A DNA stretch of 64,000 bases, taken from Ifrita kowaldi. Its lineage: Eukaryota; Chordata; Aves; Passeriformes; Cinclosomatidae. The stretch is from positions 124,001 to 188,000 of the forward strand of contig VZRS01006590.1 in the NCBI GenBank assembly GCA_013398055.1, read 5' to 3'. The notes below the pieces were generated by a model. The model made no database searches. It was not told where the DNA came from and was given only the letters and a program-made list of their open reading frames with translations. This document shows, piece after piece, positions 34,286-46,182 of the stretch; within the stretch, counting starts at the first letter, position 1, and each line of letters begins with the position of its first letter. The position numbers were made by a program, and so were the translations under genes.

Positions 34286-36309
34286 GCATGGGTTTGCTGA
34301 TACAGGTTCTAATAGAGCCGTTGAGAAGGAATCACAAACACAGGCAGAAAGGACATCATTCTCAGGTGTCACTTTTTATGGTGTTGATTTGTATTTTGAT
34401 TCCTTTCACAGTGAAGGTTGCAAAGAGTTATAGCTGTCTGAGGGTCCACAAATTTCACCAGGAGCTGGTCCCGGCCATCGGCCTGAAACAATCCCAGAAC
34501 CCTGAGCTCTGAAATTCGTGACACCCACATGGAGAAGTATCACTTGTGGTGATTTATTCTGACAGGTACATTATTGGGTGCATGTTAACCAGGACAGATG
34601 GCCGTGCAGGAGGGGAGTACAAGGAGCTCCAAATCACACTTTTGGAAACTTCTCGGCGTGTGTATCAGGAGCAGGGAACAGCACTGCCTTTTGTGGGGTG
34701 AGATATCACCAGCCAACGGGAATCCATCACTGCTGGCTCTCCCAGCAGAGCATGCCCAACACCCACTGCCAAACCTGCACCCCAGGCTCTTCCATCGTGC
34801 TCCTAAAGGCTTTAATAACATAATAAGTGTGAATCCACAGAGAGCAGAAATCCCAAATATTAATGTGGTGTCACTGCAGCCTCTTCTCTTTCATTACTTT
34901 GCCCTTTGAGGCTGCTGTGTAATCTGGCAACAATACAATCCAGTGCTTTATATTTCCTCTGTATGAAACATCCTTTGATGTCAAATTTGGTTTGCAGACT
35001 CGCACTCGTGGAGCAATTCCTCTCAGCCAGAGAGGCAGCAGCAGAGTGTGAGGTTGTTGGCGTGTCTCCAGTACCATTGTTAACAATTATGACATGACTG
35101 TCAAACCTGATTATCAGCTTTTAGGGATCTCTGGGAGATCCTGTAAGCACAGCTGCTTGGCTTTTCCCTCAAACACTGTTCTTGGAAGGCAGGAGAAGAG
35201 GGAATGGGCTTTGCCTTTAGGAGGAATCACTGGGTGCTTGCACGAGGCCATGGCAACCAGGCTTTTTTGGGGTCCTCTCTACCTCTAGTTATGTTGAGGT
35301 TCGATAAGTTCATCTCCAAGAGCTTGGTTGCTCTTGAGATCCGTCTGAGAGGTATTTTGGCAAGTGGCCATAGCAGCGAGTTGAGGAAGGATGCCGGTCG
35401 AACTGAAATGTCTAAATTGGAAAGGAGGAGGTATGGAAAAGGGAGAGAGGGCTGGGAAGGGGCAGTGCAGTGTCGTGGTGACCTGCATTCCATGTTTGCA
35501 CCTGGTGCTTTCTGCTCTGTAAGCCAGGACCTCCCTTCTGCACTCAGCAAATGCAATCCCCCATCATCCGCTATTTCCATCACTTTGGGAACACTCTCAC
35601 ATTGCACCCACTGGTTCCTCTCAGATGAAAATAAACTGGAAAATGTCCCCTCAGGAGCACGCCCAATGCACACCTGCAGGAAATTCAGCCCAGGGGACGA
35701 GACCAGCCCTGTTCTGCAGTTAAAAGCCTCAGGAGTTGTAGGGCCAACACCAGCTCCCCACACCAGTGGATCTGCCCTATTAACTGGTGGAGACAGGGCC
35801 TCACCAGTACCTGTGTGCTTGGCATGACACAGGACAGACCATCGTGGTGAAAGAATCACAAACCAGCCATCCTGGTGTTAAATGGTGAAGGAAAATCATC
35901 CATTATCTGTTATTTTATCTATTGTAGTAGTTTTTGTCACATTTTGCCCAAAGGGAGCTCTGACAGAGGGCGGTTCCAAAGGCTGCAAGGAAGGAACATC
36001 TCAGTTATCTGCTGGGTGGGGGAGCAGGTGTCTGCAGACATCCCTGGAAGATGGGCAATGATTATCCCATGCCGGTGTAAACTCTGCTTATTTGCTTTGC
36101 ATCACCACCCCTCATCTGCCACGGGAGATGGAGGCTGGAGTTTTAAGCTAAGATGTTCAGCAGGCCTCTGTCTCCCACCTTAATGGCACAAAAAAATAGC
36201 AGATATTGCATTTCACATGCTATTTCTTCGAGTCTGTAACATCCTTCTCCTGCTGGCCTTATCAAAACTCCCACTGTAATTGGCAAGTTTTCATTTCAGT
36301 GGGAATCTT

Positions 36310-36333
36310 GGGGGGGAGATGTTGGGGGGAGGG
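36310..36333 (+). other. G-run cluster with G-quadruplex potential
   Basis: Runs of seven, six and three G are separated by seven and one bases, enough to supply four G3 tracts with loops of at most seven. It is an isolated feature in otherwise AT-rich DNA. Confidence 0.6.
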
Positions 36334-37519
36334 CATTGATTTCTCACAACCGATTCAATCTTTTTATATGCCTGACTGACCTAAATCACTACAAGTAGGA
36401 AACTATTTTCAAAATTTCTCGAGAGCCCTGAATGTATTGATTGAGTCTGACTTTGACTTCAGTCATTAAATTCTTTCTTTTCCTTGAGAAAAAAACCCCC
36501 TAACCTTCTATAAGGCCACTTGGTTTTAGTTGTCTGTCTGTTCTTGCTCCATTTATTTATGCTCCTCTCAATGCCATTCCAATGAAACCTTTGACAGCTT
36601 GTTCAAAATTTCCTTATTATCGCTTTCCCGTTTTCCAATGAAAGTTAATTTTATTCAAATTTTCTCCCATTGTGTTGGTTCAATTACCAGCCCCAAAAAA
36701 GTTGTTGTATTTTGTGCTAAATAGCAGCATATTGCCTGTGTAGTCATGTTTATAATTATTTCTCCTAAATTCCACTATCCCCAATTAAACTGCAAGAACT
36801 TTGAAACTTAGAAGTTGGTTAATGGGGAAAAAACCCTTCACTGTTGGATAAATCTTTTTGCTAATATCCTCCCTTGCCTTTATAAATATGCCCTGAGATT
36901 TAATGCAGTTAGCACGAAGATTAGTGATAACGTTTTACCTCATTTCCCCCAATCTATTACAGTGAGCAGCTCAATTAGAATTTTTAGAGGTGGTCCATCA
37001 TGTTAAGGGCTTCCAGTTTGGATTTTAAGTCATGCAAGTGCTCAGCACACAGCAGCACATCTGGAGGCTGCAGTATTCCAAGCCTTATCAGCTCAGAACT
37101 GTGTATTTGGAAAAGCAGGTGATATGGAGCTTACCTGGAGTACGTGGAATAATTTGCAGTGGAACAAAATGGCAGCAAAATGTGGAGGAAAATTAATTCC
37201 TCCATTCAATTAGGCTGGAGAACCCAATTCTGTTTTAATGTCTTTGTCACTCAGAAAGTTGAAAATTGTTCTCCAAGTCATTATCTCACAAGTTATTTGG
37301 GGAAAAAAGGGAATGCCTGTTGAAAAGAAGGAGTGAACATTGAAGAAAGCCTTCCATGTGGAATAGAGCCTTAAGTTGTCCACAGGATTTTTTTCTGTGC
37401 TCACTCTTTTCAGTAGAGTTAAGCCAAATCCCAATTATCAGTTTTATATGCAATTAGAAAAAAAATATAGCAGATGCATCAAAAAATAGAGAAGTTTGAG
37501 TAGTCAAAGGCATCTTTTC

Positions 37520-37688
37520 CCAGAGAAGCTGTAGCTGCCCCTGGATCCCTGGAAGTGTCCAAGGCCAGGTTGGATGGGGCTTGGAGCAGCCTGGGACAGT
37601 GGAAGGTGTCCCTGCCCATGGCAGGGGTGGAATGAGATGATCTTTAGGGTTCCTCCCAACCCAAACCATTCTGGGGTTCTGTGATTCC
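37520..37688 (+). mobile_element. CR1 LINE fragment, 3' end
   Basis: Sense CR1 3' end from CAGAGAAGCTGTAGCTGCCC through GGCCAGGTTGGATGGGGCTT and GTCCCTGCCCATGGCAGG to CCCAAACCATTCTGG and the terminal gttctgtgattc repeat. About 170 bases, 5'-truncated. Confidence 0.95.
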
Positions 37689-37989
37689 TGCTATGTGAAA
37701 AAGCGTAAAAGAGCAGATTTCTACAACACAGTTTGAAAATGTGAGGAGATACCAAGCAATTTCAGCACATAGCTCTGCTACTTTTTGTGCTCCTTACATG
37801 GCACAAGGCACAACTGTCCCGTCACTGACCAGGGCTGGCAGTGCCCGCTGCTACAGGTGACATCTTAAGCAGAGCTCTTCCTCCTGGGCCTGCCTTTTAT
37901 TCCCTGCATTCCCATCACAGCCGTACCACTCCTCCTGCCAACAGCTGCGTAAACCTCCATGGACAAACCCCAGCTCCCACCTTGCCAGT

Positions 37990-38250
37990 GCTGCCACTTC
38001 AGCGCCAGTCACGTCGGTGACATCCCCGCGTGTCCCCGGCCAGGCAGCGTCCCCACGCTGGCACTGAAGGCGTCCGTGGCATTTGGGCGCGGGAGCGGCG
38101 GCGTCTCCCCGTGACAGCTGCTCCGCGTTGGGCTCGGGGATGTCACCGCTCTGCCTCGGCTCCGCTGACAGCTCACCATCAGAGCTCGGGATGCAATAAA
38201 GCTGTCGTGTGGATAATGCCACAGAGGGCCGGCTGAAAGCCGGGGCAGCA
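37990..38250. promoter_or_regulatory. small secondary CpG-rich patch
   Basis: About 250 bases with raised GC and frequent CpG (for example GGGCGCGGGAGCGGCGGCGT) between two CR1 copies. The patch is too short for a classical CpG island but stands out from the surrounding AT-rich DNA. A minus-strand frame open over 37851-38222 and an overlapping plus-strand frame show no recognised domain. It could be an orphan CpG patch, an alternative promoter or an enhancer. Confidence 0.45.
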
Positions 38251-38603
38251 ATTACAGCTGTGCCAGCCAGGCCTTCTGCTCCGGGAGCTGCAACGGAGAT
38301 GGCTCACAGCGTTCTGCTCCAGCTTTGATAGGCCCTGAGCACACTCAAAAGAATTAAAGCTGTCAGAGATGTGATAGCAACTTTTAAAGGACAGGTGTTT
38401 TAAACAACTCTGTGGAACTCAGACATTGAGCAGAAGTTCCTGAAGAGGAAGAAGAAGCAGAGCAATGATTTTGCTTTCTTCCTTTCCCCTGCATAACCAC
38501 ATTTGGTTTTTTATTTTATTTTTGAGTGAACATTATTTGAGCAATGAGATTTCTTTGCTGCCTGTGTTTTGGTTTCAGGTTCCTTTTTGTTGACGTTTGT
38601 GTG

Positions 38604-38628
38604 TTTTGTTTGTTTGTTTGTTTGTTTT
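38604..38628. repeat. (TTTG)n microsatellite
   Basis: A short TTTG repeat of about six units, shortly upstream of the CR1 sequence that starts near 38700. Confidence 0.9.
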
Positions 38629-38704
38629 AAATAGGGTTATTAGGCTGGGAGGTTTCATCAGGAAGGAGGCAAACCACAAGGACTGCAGGATTGTTGTTGC
38701 CCAG

Positions 38705-39018
38705 GGACTGTTGTCCAGGCTGGAGATGGACATTTCACAAGGGCATGAAGTGATAGGACAAGGGAAAATGGCCTTAAGATGAAGGAGGAGGGTTTTGGAT
38801 TAGATATCAGGAAGGAATTGTTCCCTGTGAGGGTGCTGAGGCCCTGGCACAGGGTGCCCAGAGCAGCTGTGGCTGCCCCTGGATCCCTCGAAGCGTCCAA
38901 GGCCAGGTTGGGCGAGGCTTGGAGCAACCTGGGGTAGTGGAAGGTGTCCCTGCCCATGGCAGGGCGTGGGACAAGATGATCTTTTAGGTCTTCTCCAACC
39001 CAAACCATTCTGTGACTC
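38705..39018 (+). mobile_element. CR1 LINE fragment, 3' end
   Basis: Sense CR1: the GGGCATGAAGTGATAGGACAAG segment, TTAGATATCAGGAAGGAATTG, TGAGGCCCTGGCACAGGGTG, GTCCCTGCCCATGGCAGGG and CCAACCCAAACCATTCTGTG are all standard. The 5' boundary is fuzzy; similarity may extend left to about 38640. Confidence 0.94.
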
Positions 39019-39984
39019 AGAAGACACACGGTTTATACTCTGCAGCAATTGCTGGCCAATTTCTTAAACTCATAAATCCATTTCTATCCATTGTAAAAGA
39101 GGATGCTGGTGGTGAGCACCCCTTGAACTTGCATCTGTAGCTCCAGACAATGAAGCACCTTTTGCCACTCAGGCAGTTCTTCCCAGCACTGAATCACCCT
39201 GGGGGGCTGCACATCCTTTTGTCCTCACATAGTGAGCAGCTGCAGAGGCCAGAGCGTATTTTGTGGCACTGGACGAATCTAAAACACTTCCCCCTCCTCC
39301 GTACAGAAGCAGATTTTGGAGAACATTCCTCCAGTCTGCAAATCTGTGCATCCAGCTATAGTTCAGGTGTAATCCCAAAGGCTTGCAGGTGCCTTTACCT
39401 GCAAATAAAATAAAAGAGCACACACTGCAGTTTCCAGTGCTTGTATTATGGTCAGGCTTTAAATACACACAGAGATCTTTGCAAAACCCGGGTCCCGGCG
39501 GGACGCAGTCCTTGGGAGCACTGATACACAGTGACACAACATCACTGAGTGGAGCTGCAGTCTCAAATCGCTCTGGTAACTTTGATGCAGCAACATAAAG
39601 CCTGTAAGAAAGTGCACTTCATAAAAACAGGCACTTGCACACACCCAAACTGTAATTCCCTATGAAAGTTAATCTTTTCTATTACTCTTATTCCATTTGT
39701 AAATGGAATGCTGCTTTGAGTTATGGCCTGGTGCAGCACTCCTTTTATGCTTCAGTAGTCATTGCTTTGGTATTTCAGGTATTTATTGTAGAATCTTGTC
39801 TACTCTCATTCATCAAATACCTGCACGCCGGTCCTGCCCAAGGAGAGCTCAGAGCCACAACAAACTCGCTGTGAGGATATTGCAAGTCAGCGTTTCTGTT
39901 GCCTCTCTGCAGTACATTAATTACAAAACAAATAATCAACAGGTGTTTGAGCCAGCAGCATTTCTTATGTGCTTAAATCATAAT

Positions 39985-40080
39985 ATCAGAGAATCATCCA
40001 GGTTGGAAAAGACCTTTAAAGTCATCAAGTCCAACCATCAACCCAGCACCACCATTAAGCCGTGTCCTCAGGTGCCAAAT
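39985..40080 (-). mobile_element. older CR1 fragment
   Basis: The plus strand reads agaatcatccaggttggaaa, then agacctttaaagtcatcaag and TCCAACCATCAACCCAGCAC, an older CR1 subfamily in reverse complement. About 95 bases. Confidence 0.85.
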
Positions 40081-40529
40081 GCAAGTTCTCTTTGTGCTGT
40101 GAGCTGAACCCTGACACAGCCATAAAGCCCGCTACACAAAGTTGAATTTTGCCTTACATACGTGATGACATTGATACTATTTTTACGAGCTGTCATCTGC
40201 ATGAAAATACAGCTTCCTTTTCTTGCAGAGAGCTCTTTATTCCATGGGTGCTGTGGAGAATCTTGAAAAGACTCCTGCGAGCTGTCAGCAACTGGTAGCA
40301 AATCGATGTAATCTGCATTACAATACTTGCATCGTGACTTTGAAGAGGGACTGAACTTCTCTGGCTGGCTGTGCATCCAGAATCACTTCAAAGATCCCAT
40401 TTCTGACATTCAGAGATGTCTCTGGCTTTGTTCCAATTCACTGCCTCGTAAACTGAATTCAGAGGAAGCAGCGAGGCAGCAACAGCCCCTCAGTTCCACG
40501 GAATGAGCAGCAGCACAGACCCTGGCTTT

Positions 40530-40561
40530 GGGCTGGGCGTTGGGCTCGGCTTTGGGCTGGG
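40530..40561 (+). repeat. short GGGCT-rich tandem with near-canonical G-quadruplex spacing
   Basis: Five G3 runs lie in 32 bases with spacers of 2, 4, 9 and 2. It arises from a partial duplication of a GGCTTTGGGCTGGGC unit. In one frame it would encode a glycine/leucine-rich string, which I attribute to the repeat. Confidence 0.5.
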
Positions 40562-40889
40562 CTTACAGTCCAGGTGTTCTGGCTTTGTGGGGAGGCAGAC
40601 AGGTTACAACAGCACCACTTACTGTATCACGTGTGTGCCTAAAGGCTTGCTGACCCCACAGGAAACACTCTGCAGGAGTGCCTAGGAAAGAATCCAATTT
40701 ATCCCCCTGTTTTAGAGGCTGGTGATGAACTGTTCGCTGTAGCAACAGAAGATAATGCTGTCACGTCTTACAGATATTGATATCCTCCTCAAACCCCGGA
40801 AAAAGCTATAAATGTACTTTCATGCGCATTCTGTAGTTCACACCATCTGAACACCCACAAAATAGCATCTGCATTGTTCCACTGAAAGC

Positions 40890-41008
40890 AAATCACAGAA
40901 ATCACAGAACATCCTGGGTGGGAAGTGACCCGTAAGGTCATCGAAGTTCAGGCTCTGCAGAGGACACCCCAAGAACCACACCATGTGCCCAAGAGCATTG
41001 TCCAGGCA
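40890..41008 (-). mobile_element. older CR1 fragment
   Basis: The plus strand reads aatcacagaacatcctgggt, then GACCCGTAAGGTCATCG and CCAAGAACCACACCATGTGC, then AAGAGCATTGTCCAGGCAC. This matches an old, diverged CR1 subfamily in reverse complement, clearly different from the younger copies elsewhere in the window. Confidence 0.82.
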
Positions 41009-41061
41009 CAAAAGCTATAAGAAAAAACACTTTCTCCTCCAAGTTCCAGCAAGCTGACCAA

Positions 41062-41121
41062 ATCATCATCGTCATCGTCACCACCACCATCACCACCACC
41101 ATCATCATCATCATCATCATC
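41062..41121. repeat. ATC/ACC trinucleotide microsatellite, 60 bases
   Basis: Twenty trinucleotide units: ATC repeats interrupted by GTC and a CACCACCAT block, ending in a pure (ATC)7 stretch. It follows an old CR1 fragment by about 55 bases. On the minus strand it reads as a poly-Met/Val string that should not be taken for a protein. Confidence 0.95.
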
Positions 41122-42039
41122 CCTGCCCTTTAAGCAAGCTGTAAAACCCCAGAGCTCTCACACCTCCCGCCAAAATGCTCCAGCACACGCAAAAGTCCCC
41201 CAAACCCCAACCGCTCCCCAGCTGTTCTCCCATCACTTGCATTGCTGAGGTGCTGCTCACACATCTCCCTCTCACCCAATCTCTGTAACGCAGGCTGGAC
41301 ATCCTAGCAAGTCATTTTTCCACTTTCTGCTGCTGGAAGGTGTTCCTGAGGGGAATTCCTGCTTTGAAGCAGGCAGAGTTGAGTGCCACACGAACAAAAG
41401 CAATGAGACAGCAACAATCAGAAAGAATCAAACGCGTACAAGCCATTCTTCCCTGGAAAACCCTTTTTTCTACGAAACCTCCTTTTGAGAGCTTCAGGTT
41501 TCTCCTGGCAGTGCTCTATTGATTCTGTATGAATAGATCCTTTCCTTCAAACACTTATTATCTCAATATCTCAGCAGCTTTTCGAGTTGACATGTGGAAA
41601 GCAGAGCCATTAGGCAAATTCTACGTTGGAAATTTCAAAGTGCAGGGAAACGTGGCGTCAGCCACACTCTTGAAAGTGTTGATACTTCTGCTGGCAGTTT
41701 ATATAAAAGATTTCACCTGAATTAATGCGGTAGGGAAGTATTTGAGCGGAATAAAACATGGTAAGGGAAGCTGTCCCTGCAAAACCAAATAAACCTTCAG
41801 ATTCCTTTGGTAAACTAATCCTGGCCTTTCTAGCACAGACCAGCCATAGCTTTCATGGAGACAATGGGATAGAATAATTTTTTATGAACCCTTCACATAT
41901 ATTAAAGTGGATTTACTGAGGCTGAGAACCTTCTATTGTCTCTTGGTGGACAAATCGAATGTATTAAAATGGTAATTCTTCCCCATATTTTTAATCCTCT
42001 CAATATGTTTCCCTCGCACATAGAGTATGAACCAAAGAT

Positions 42040-42260
42040 AGCAGGATTTAGCAGAACGTTTGCAAATTTTATTTTGGCAGATTGCGTAACGCAGGTTCAA
42101 GGTAATGGAATAAATTACAGATCCCTGAAGGAAAGGGAACATTGTCACTTCTGAAACTCGGCTCTAATAATTGGGCATCCCAATTATGTATAATCCTGTA
42201 TGAATTAGTAACTACAATGGTTCCACTGAATAGGTCACAAGCACTGCAAAGAAGCAGAGT
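42040..42260. promoter_or_regulatory. possible conserved non-coding element with bZIP and nuclear-receptor-like sites
   Basis: ATTGCGTAAC at 42081-42090 closely resembles a C/EBP or PAR-bZIP palindrome. TCAAGGTAA at 42097-42105 resembles an extended orphan nuclear receptor half site. TAATTGGGC and CAATTAT follow. Motif appearance only. Confidence 0.25.
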
Positions 42261-45200
42261 TCTGCTTAGCACTAATTTATCACTGCTTTTAATGAACCCA
42301 CTGCGAATAAATCTGGTCCATTATTTATGGAGTTACCTACCTGCCCATACATTTCTTTTAATCACAATTCTCAGATTACTCTGAACTCCCATCCTTCTCT
42401 CTCTATGTGGCAACCTTTTCCATAAGACAAAACGATTCATTCATATTTCTTTATGTTTAGATTTACCATCCTCGCTTTATGGGGTCTTTCTCTTCGAAAC
42501 AACAAACCAGCACATTTTGTGCAGCACGGTAAAATTTTGATATGGATGAAGGACAACGTCTGTTCCTAAAGCACTATAATTTTTTTATTAGTCAATGAAA
42601 GAATAGAGAGCAGCAAACTTTAACTCAATATAAAGTCTTTGGGAAGCCCCTTCCTCTCAAATAATTGTTATTTCCTTTGAAATTTGTTATTTGGTTTGCA
42701 TCTATGTGAGCCTGCCTGAAATGATACACACACACAAGGTGATCTCAGAACCAGATGAGCCAACATGAGGCTGACTGGATTAACACCTGAATTTTGCCTC
42801 TTGGAGAGCAAATCTATTTGGAGGTTTACTCATTGCCATGCTCAGCTTTGTTGTAGGGGTATTTTTTCCTGATTTTAATGGTGTAGAATATCCTGCCTTC
42901 ATTAGGAAACATCGTGCACATTCCTAGTAGAAAGGGCAAGAAATTAAATATTTTTCGTTGGATTATCAAACTAAGGCTAAATTAGACAAGGAGGTCCTTG
43001 CCAATGGCAGAATAGCAAAATTTAACAACTTTTGCTAAATATATGAATCCTAGGCCCCCGGCACTTCCAGGGCTCAGGCTGCTGCTGGAAGTCCAAATTC
43101 TCTGTCTCCTGTGGTAGGTGCTGCAAAGTGCTGCCCTGAAGTGCCTTTTGTGACTTGGCACAGCCATGCTGCCACCAACACAAGGAAATGCTCGTTAAGA
43201 GCCTTTCCTCCAACCCCTTCTCATGCAGTGGCCCTCCCCTGCCTTCTGCACCTCTGTGGTGCTCCTGAATTCACAGGAACAAAATGCCCTAAGCTGTTCT
43301 ATTCATGTTTTATTCATGTTTCCAGCCTCTCGTTTTATTTACCTGCTGCACTGCCTGCCAGAAGTGGTTTTTGGCAGACAGCAGATAATTTATTTTGTGG
43401 ACATCTGCTCCAAATGTTTTGTGAATAATTGGAGAAGTCTGTAGGGTCTATTCGGTGGGATTGAGCTCTGACAACATCAAGGGATTTCTGATCCTCTGCT
43501 CCTCCTCTTCATGAAATAAAGGTTTTTTAAATTATTTGTTTTATAAAAAGAAAGTTTCCTCAGTAATTAAGGTGTTTTGTGGGGCAAAAGAGCTTCTGTT
43601 AGGACCCCTTGGGCTCCAGTCACCTTTCTGACATATTTCATTGCCTCCACTCTGATGGTGAAAGAGAGAATAACTTAAAGAACAGCTTCATGAAAAAGGA
43701 GAGGGGAGGACAAGAGCTCCTGTGTGAAGATGATGCCACACTTTAATTGAAAAAATGCAAACTTTTAAGTAAGGGATGAGCACACGCTTTTCTTATCAGA
43801 TTCAGCATTTAGCCACCCAAATAAGCCAATTAAAGTGAGGTTTTTCAGAGTGCATTTGTTCTTGCCTATCAGTGCAGCTATTCGTGCTCATTAGGTTCGG
43901 GCTGGCCAGAAAAATCTGGTGTAATTTAGATATTTGAACCATTTTTGCTCCCTATCAAATCTATCTGGAAAACCCATCCCTGCTGGTGGCCTGTTTCCGT
44001 TTCAATGGTCTTTGCTTCATGGAGGAGCTCAGAATGACAGGATTTTAATCTACTTAAAAGCATCCAGTCCCTGAAAAGTTTCCAGACACAGCATATTGAA
44101 AACATATGGCTTTAGCATCTTGTTGACGCTTTAATTTTTTTAATAATTTTTAGAGCATCCAGAAATAACCAAAATTAGTTATTAACGAAGTCATTCCTCT
44201 TTCTCTGGCAGGCTAAATATCACGGATTGTCCTGTTTATTTCTATTTCTCCGGAGAAATACCGTGATGACAGAGCGGCGGCAGCGTTTAGGCCTCACGGA
44301 ATCCCACCCAAGGCGTCGGTGTTCGCTCCCTGAGCCGAGCCCCAGCAGGGCCCCTCAGCCACGGCGCTGGTTCTGAGGCATTTGGGGAATTATATATATT
44401 ATATATCCCTCTTGCCAGCTCGGAGTTTGGGGTTTGGAGCTGGCACTGAGTTCCCAGGAAGCCAGGCTGGGGTTTGGGGCGTTGGATCCCACAGGAACAC
44501 CCTCAGCACTGTGGGAATGCACACGATCATCTCCAGCCATTAGCTGGGCCTGTGGAGGGAATTAGGAGATGATTGTCTCCTGCATCAGCCTTTTGATTCG
44601 CCTTTCGAGGGTTTTGTTCCCAGCAAAAGGCACGAAATGAGCTGTTGGATGGTTGGCAACAGCGTTAACGACTCTTGTATCTTCCTGCCCGGCCTCGTTC
44701 CTGCAGTAATCTGACTTTTATTTTCCTTCATCAGGACATTCTCGGCTTGTCTGCATTTAAATGAATTATTCTGCAGCCATTAATTGAGTCTCTTCTTTTT
44801 GTTGTTGTTGTTTTTAATGGACCTCAACTGAACAAAATAAAAGTTCAGGGATAATTTCACAGATTGCACAATTTTACGTTATTCTAAAAGAAAAACCAAA
44901 CCAAAAAAAGTAAACAAAAAAAGAAGCTTGAGATATTTTTTTGTCCAGTTCTAGAACAATCTAGAGAACAAACTGCCCCATCAGGGCCACCACTTCCAGA
45001 TATCACAGGAAACCTTTGGATAAATTCATAATTCCATAGAAGCATTGTCTATATCCCATAGAATATATGGTATATATTGTATATATTCCAAAGAACATTG
45101 TATGGATCTGGGTGATCCAAGAATTAAAGCAATACAAATAAATGCCATCTCAATTACTCGAACAGAGATAATTAACCCGAATTCCCCACGCTGTTTGCCC

Positions 45201-46041
45201 TGCTTTGCCACATGGCCCCAGGTGTGATGCTTGTTTTGAACTCTGCTGATGAGGGCACAAGTTGAGATCGTCCTGCAAAAGTAAAAAAGGTTTCTAAATC
45301 TGTTGCCAACAGCTTTGAGCTGCTTTGTATTCCTTCCTCCCTTCCTGCTTTTGAATTCTCCACTTTTTTTAATTTTTTTTATCTTAATACATGGATTTTT
45401 TTCCACATCTATTTACTTGCTTATTTTTATAAATGCTTTAATAATGAGAAACAAATAAGTGGTCTGGAAGGGAGAGTGACATCTGAATGTCACTGGCTAT
45501 CTTGCTTTTGGAGATATTGCAGATCTTCAGTGTTTACAGCGTTCATATTTAAGAACCAAGATGTATTGCAAGGTACATAGATATCATAGGGAAGAGAACA
45601 CTGAAATTGTCGTACCTGGGATTATTTATATGTGGGACCCTCTTTTTGGACTGCATTTCTACATTTCTTAGCTGAGTGAATGAGGTCCATGGGTTTCTCT
45701 CCTTGGTTTACACCTGAAAAAATCCCCAAAAGCAGCTTAAACCCCAGGATATTGCACACACCAGGAGCTTTAAGCACTGCAGCACTGGTGGTGCTGGGCA
45801 ATGTCCACTCACACAGATTTCCAGCAGATTTTAAGCATAAGTGAGACTTGGGATGAATTACACCCTTATTAATTGTACTATAAATCTCTGGCTTTAATCA
45901 AAGAACACGTGGCTGGTTCTCTCTGCAGCTGAAGGAGAAACCCTCTGTTGAGGGCTGCTCATGGACACAGCAGGAGGGTGACCACGTTCATCCCGATGGA
46001 CACAGCCATGGGCACAGCTCTGAGGAGCCCGAATGGAGCCA

Positions 46042-46182
46042 AGGGCTCAGCGGGGTGAGGCAGAGCTATTTTATGTTCTGGGTGATTATCTCCTGTGTAT
46101 GAAGGACTCTGAGGGCTCAGCAGGGCGAGGTGTAGCTGTATTTATGTCCTGGGTGATTATCTCCTGTGTGTAAAGGACTCCA
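46042..46182 (+). repeat. two-copy tandem repeat, about 70 bases per unit
   Basis: Unit 1 (46042-46111) and unit 2 (46112-46182) both begin AGGGCTCAGC and share GGGTGATTATCTCCTGTGT and AAGGACTC near the end, with scattered substitutions and small indels. The divergence suggests a duplication that is not recent. No coding potential. Confidence 0.9.

Larger units (their letters stand above)
21064..37519. other. 16 kb gene-poor interval
   Basis: No supported coding exon and no CR1 copy was seen in this stretch, an unusual absence beside the CR1-dotted flanks. Several AT-rich blocks contain clustered TAATTA-type, POU-like and GATA sites; these are listed separately. Frames open on both strands near 35204-35859 (about 200 codons each) have no recognisable domain and are within chance expectation. 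A G-run cluster occurs at 36310-36333. Confidence 0.6.

Noticed and set aside
35204..35859. Open frames of about 207 codons (plus) and 210 codons (minus) over the same DNA
   Set aside because: No recognisable domain or splice context, and both strands are open together. Runs of this length are within chance expectation for 64 kb in six frames.
40938..41120. Minus-strand frame starting with a poly-methionine and poly-valine string
   Set aside because: It is the translation of the ATC/ACC microsatellite and part of an old CR1.
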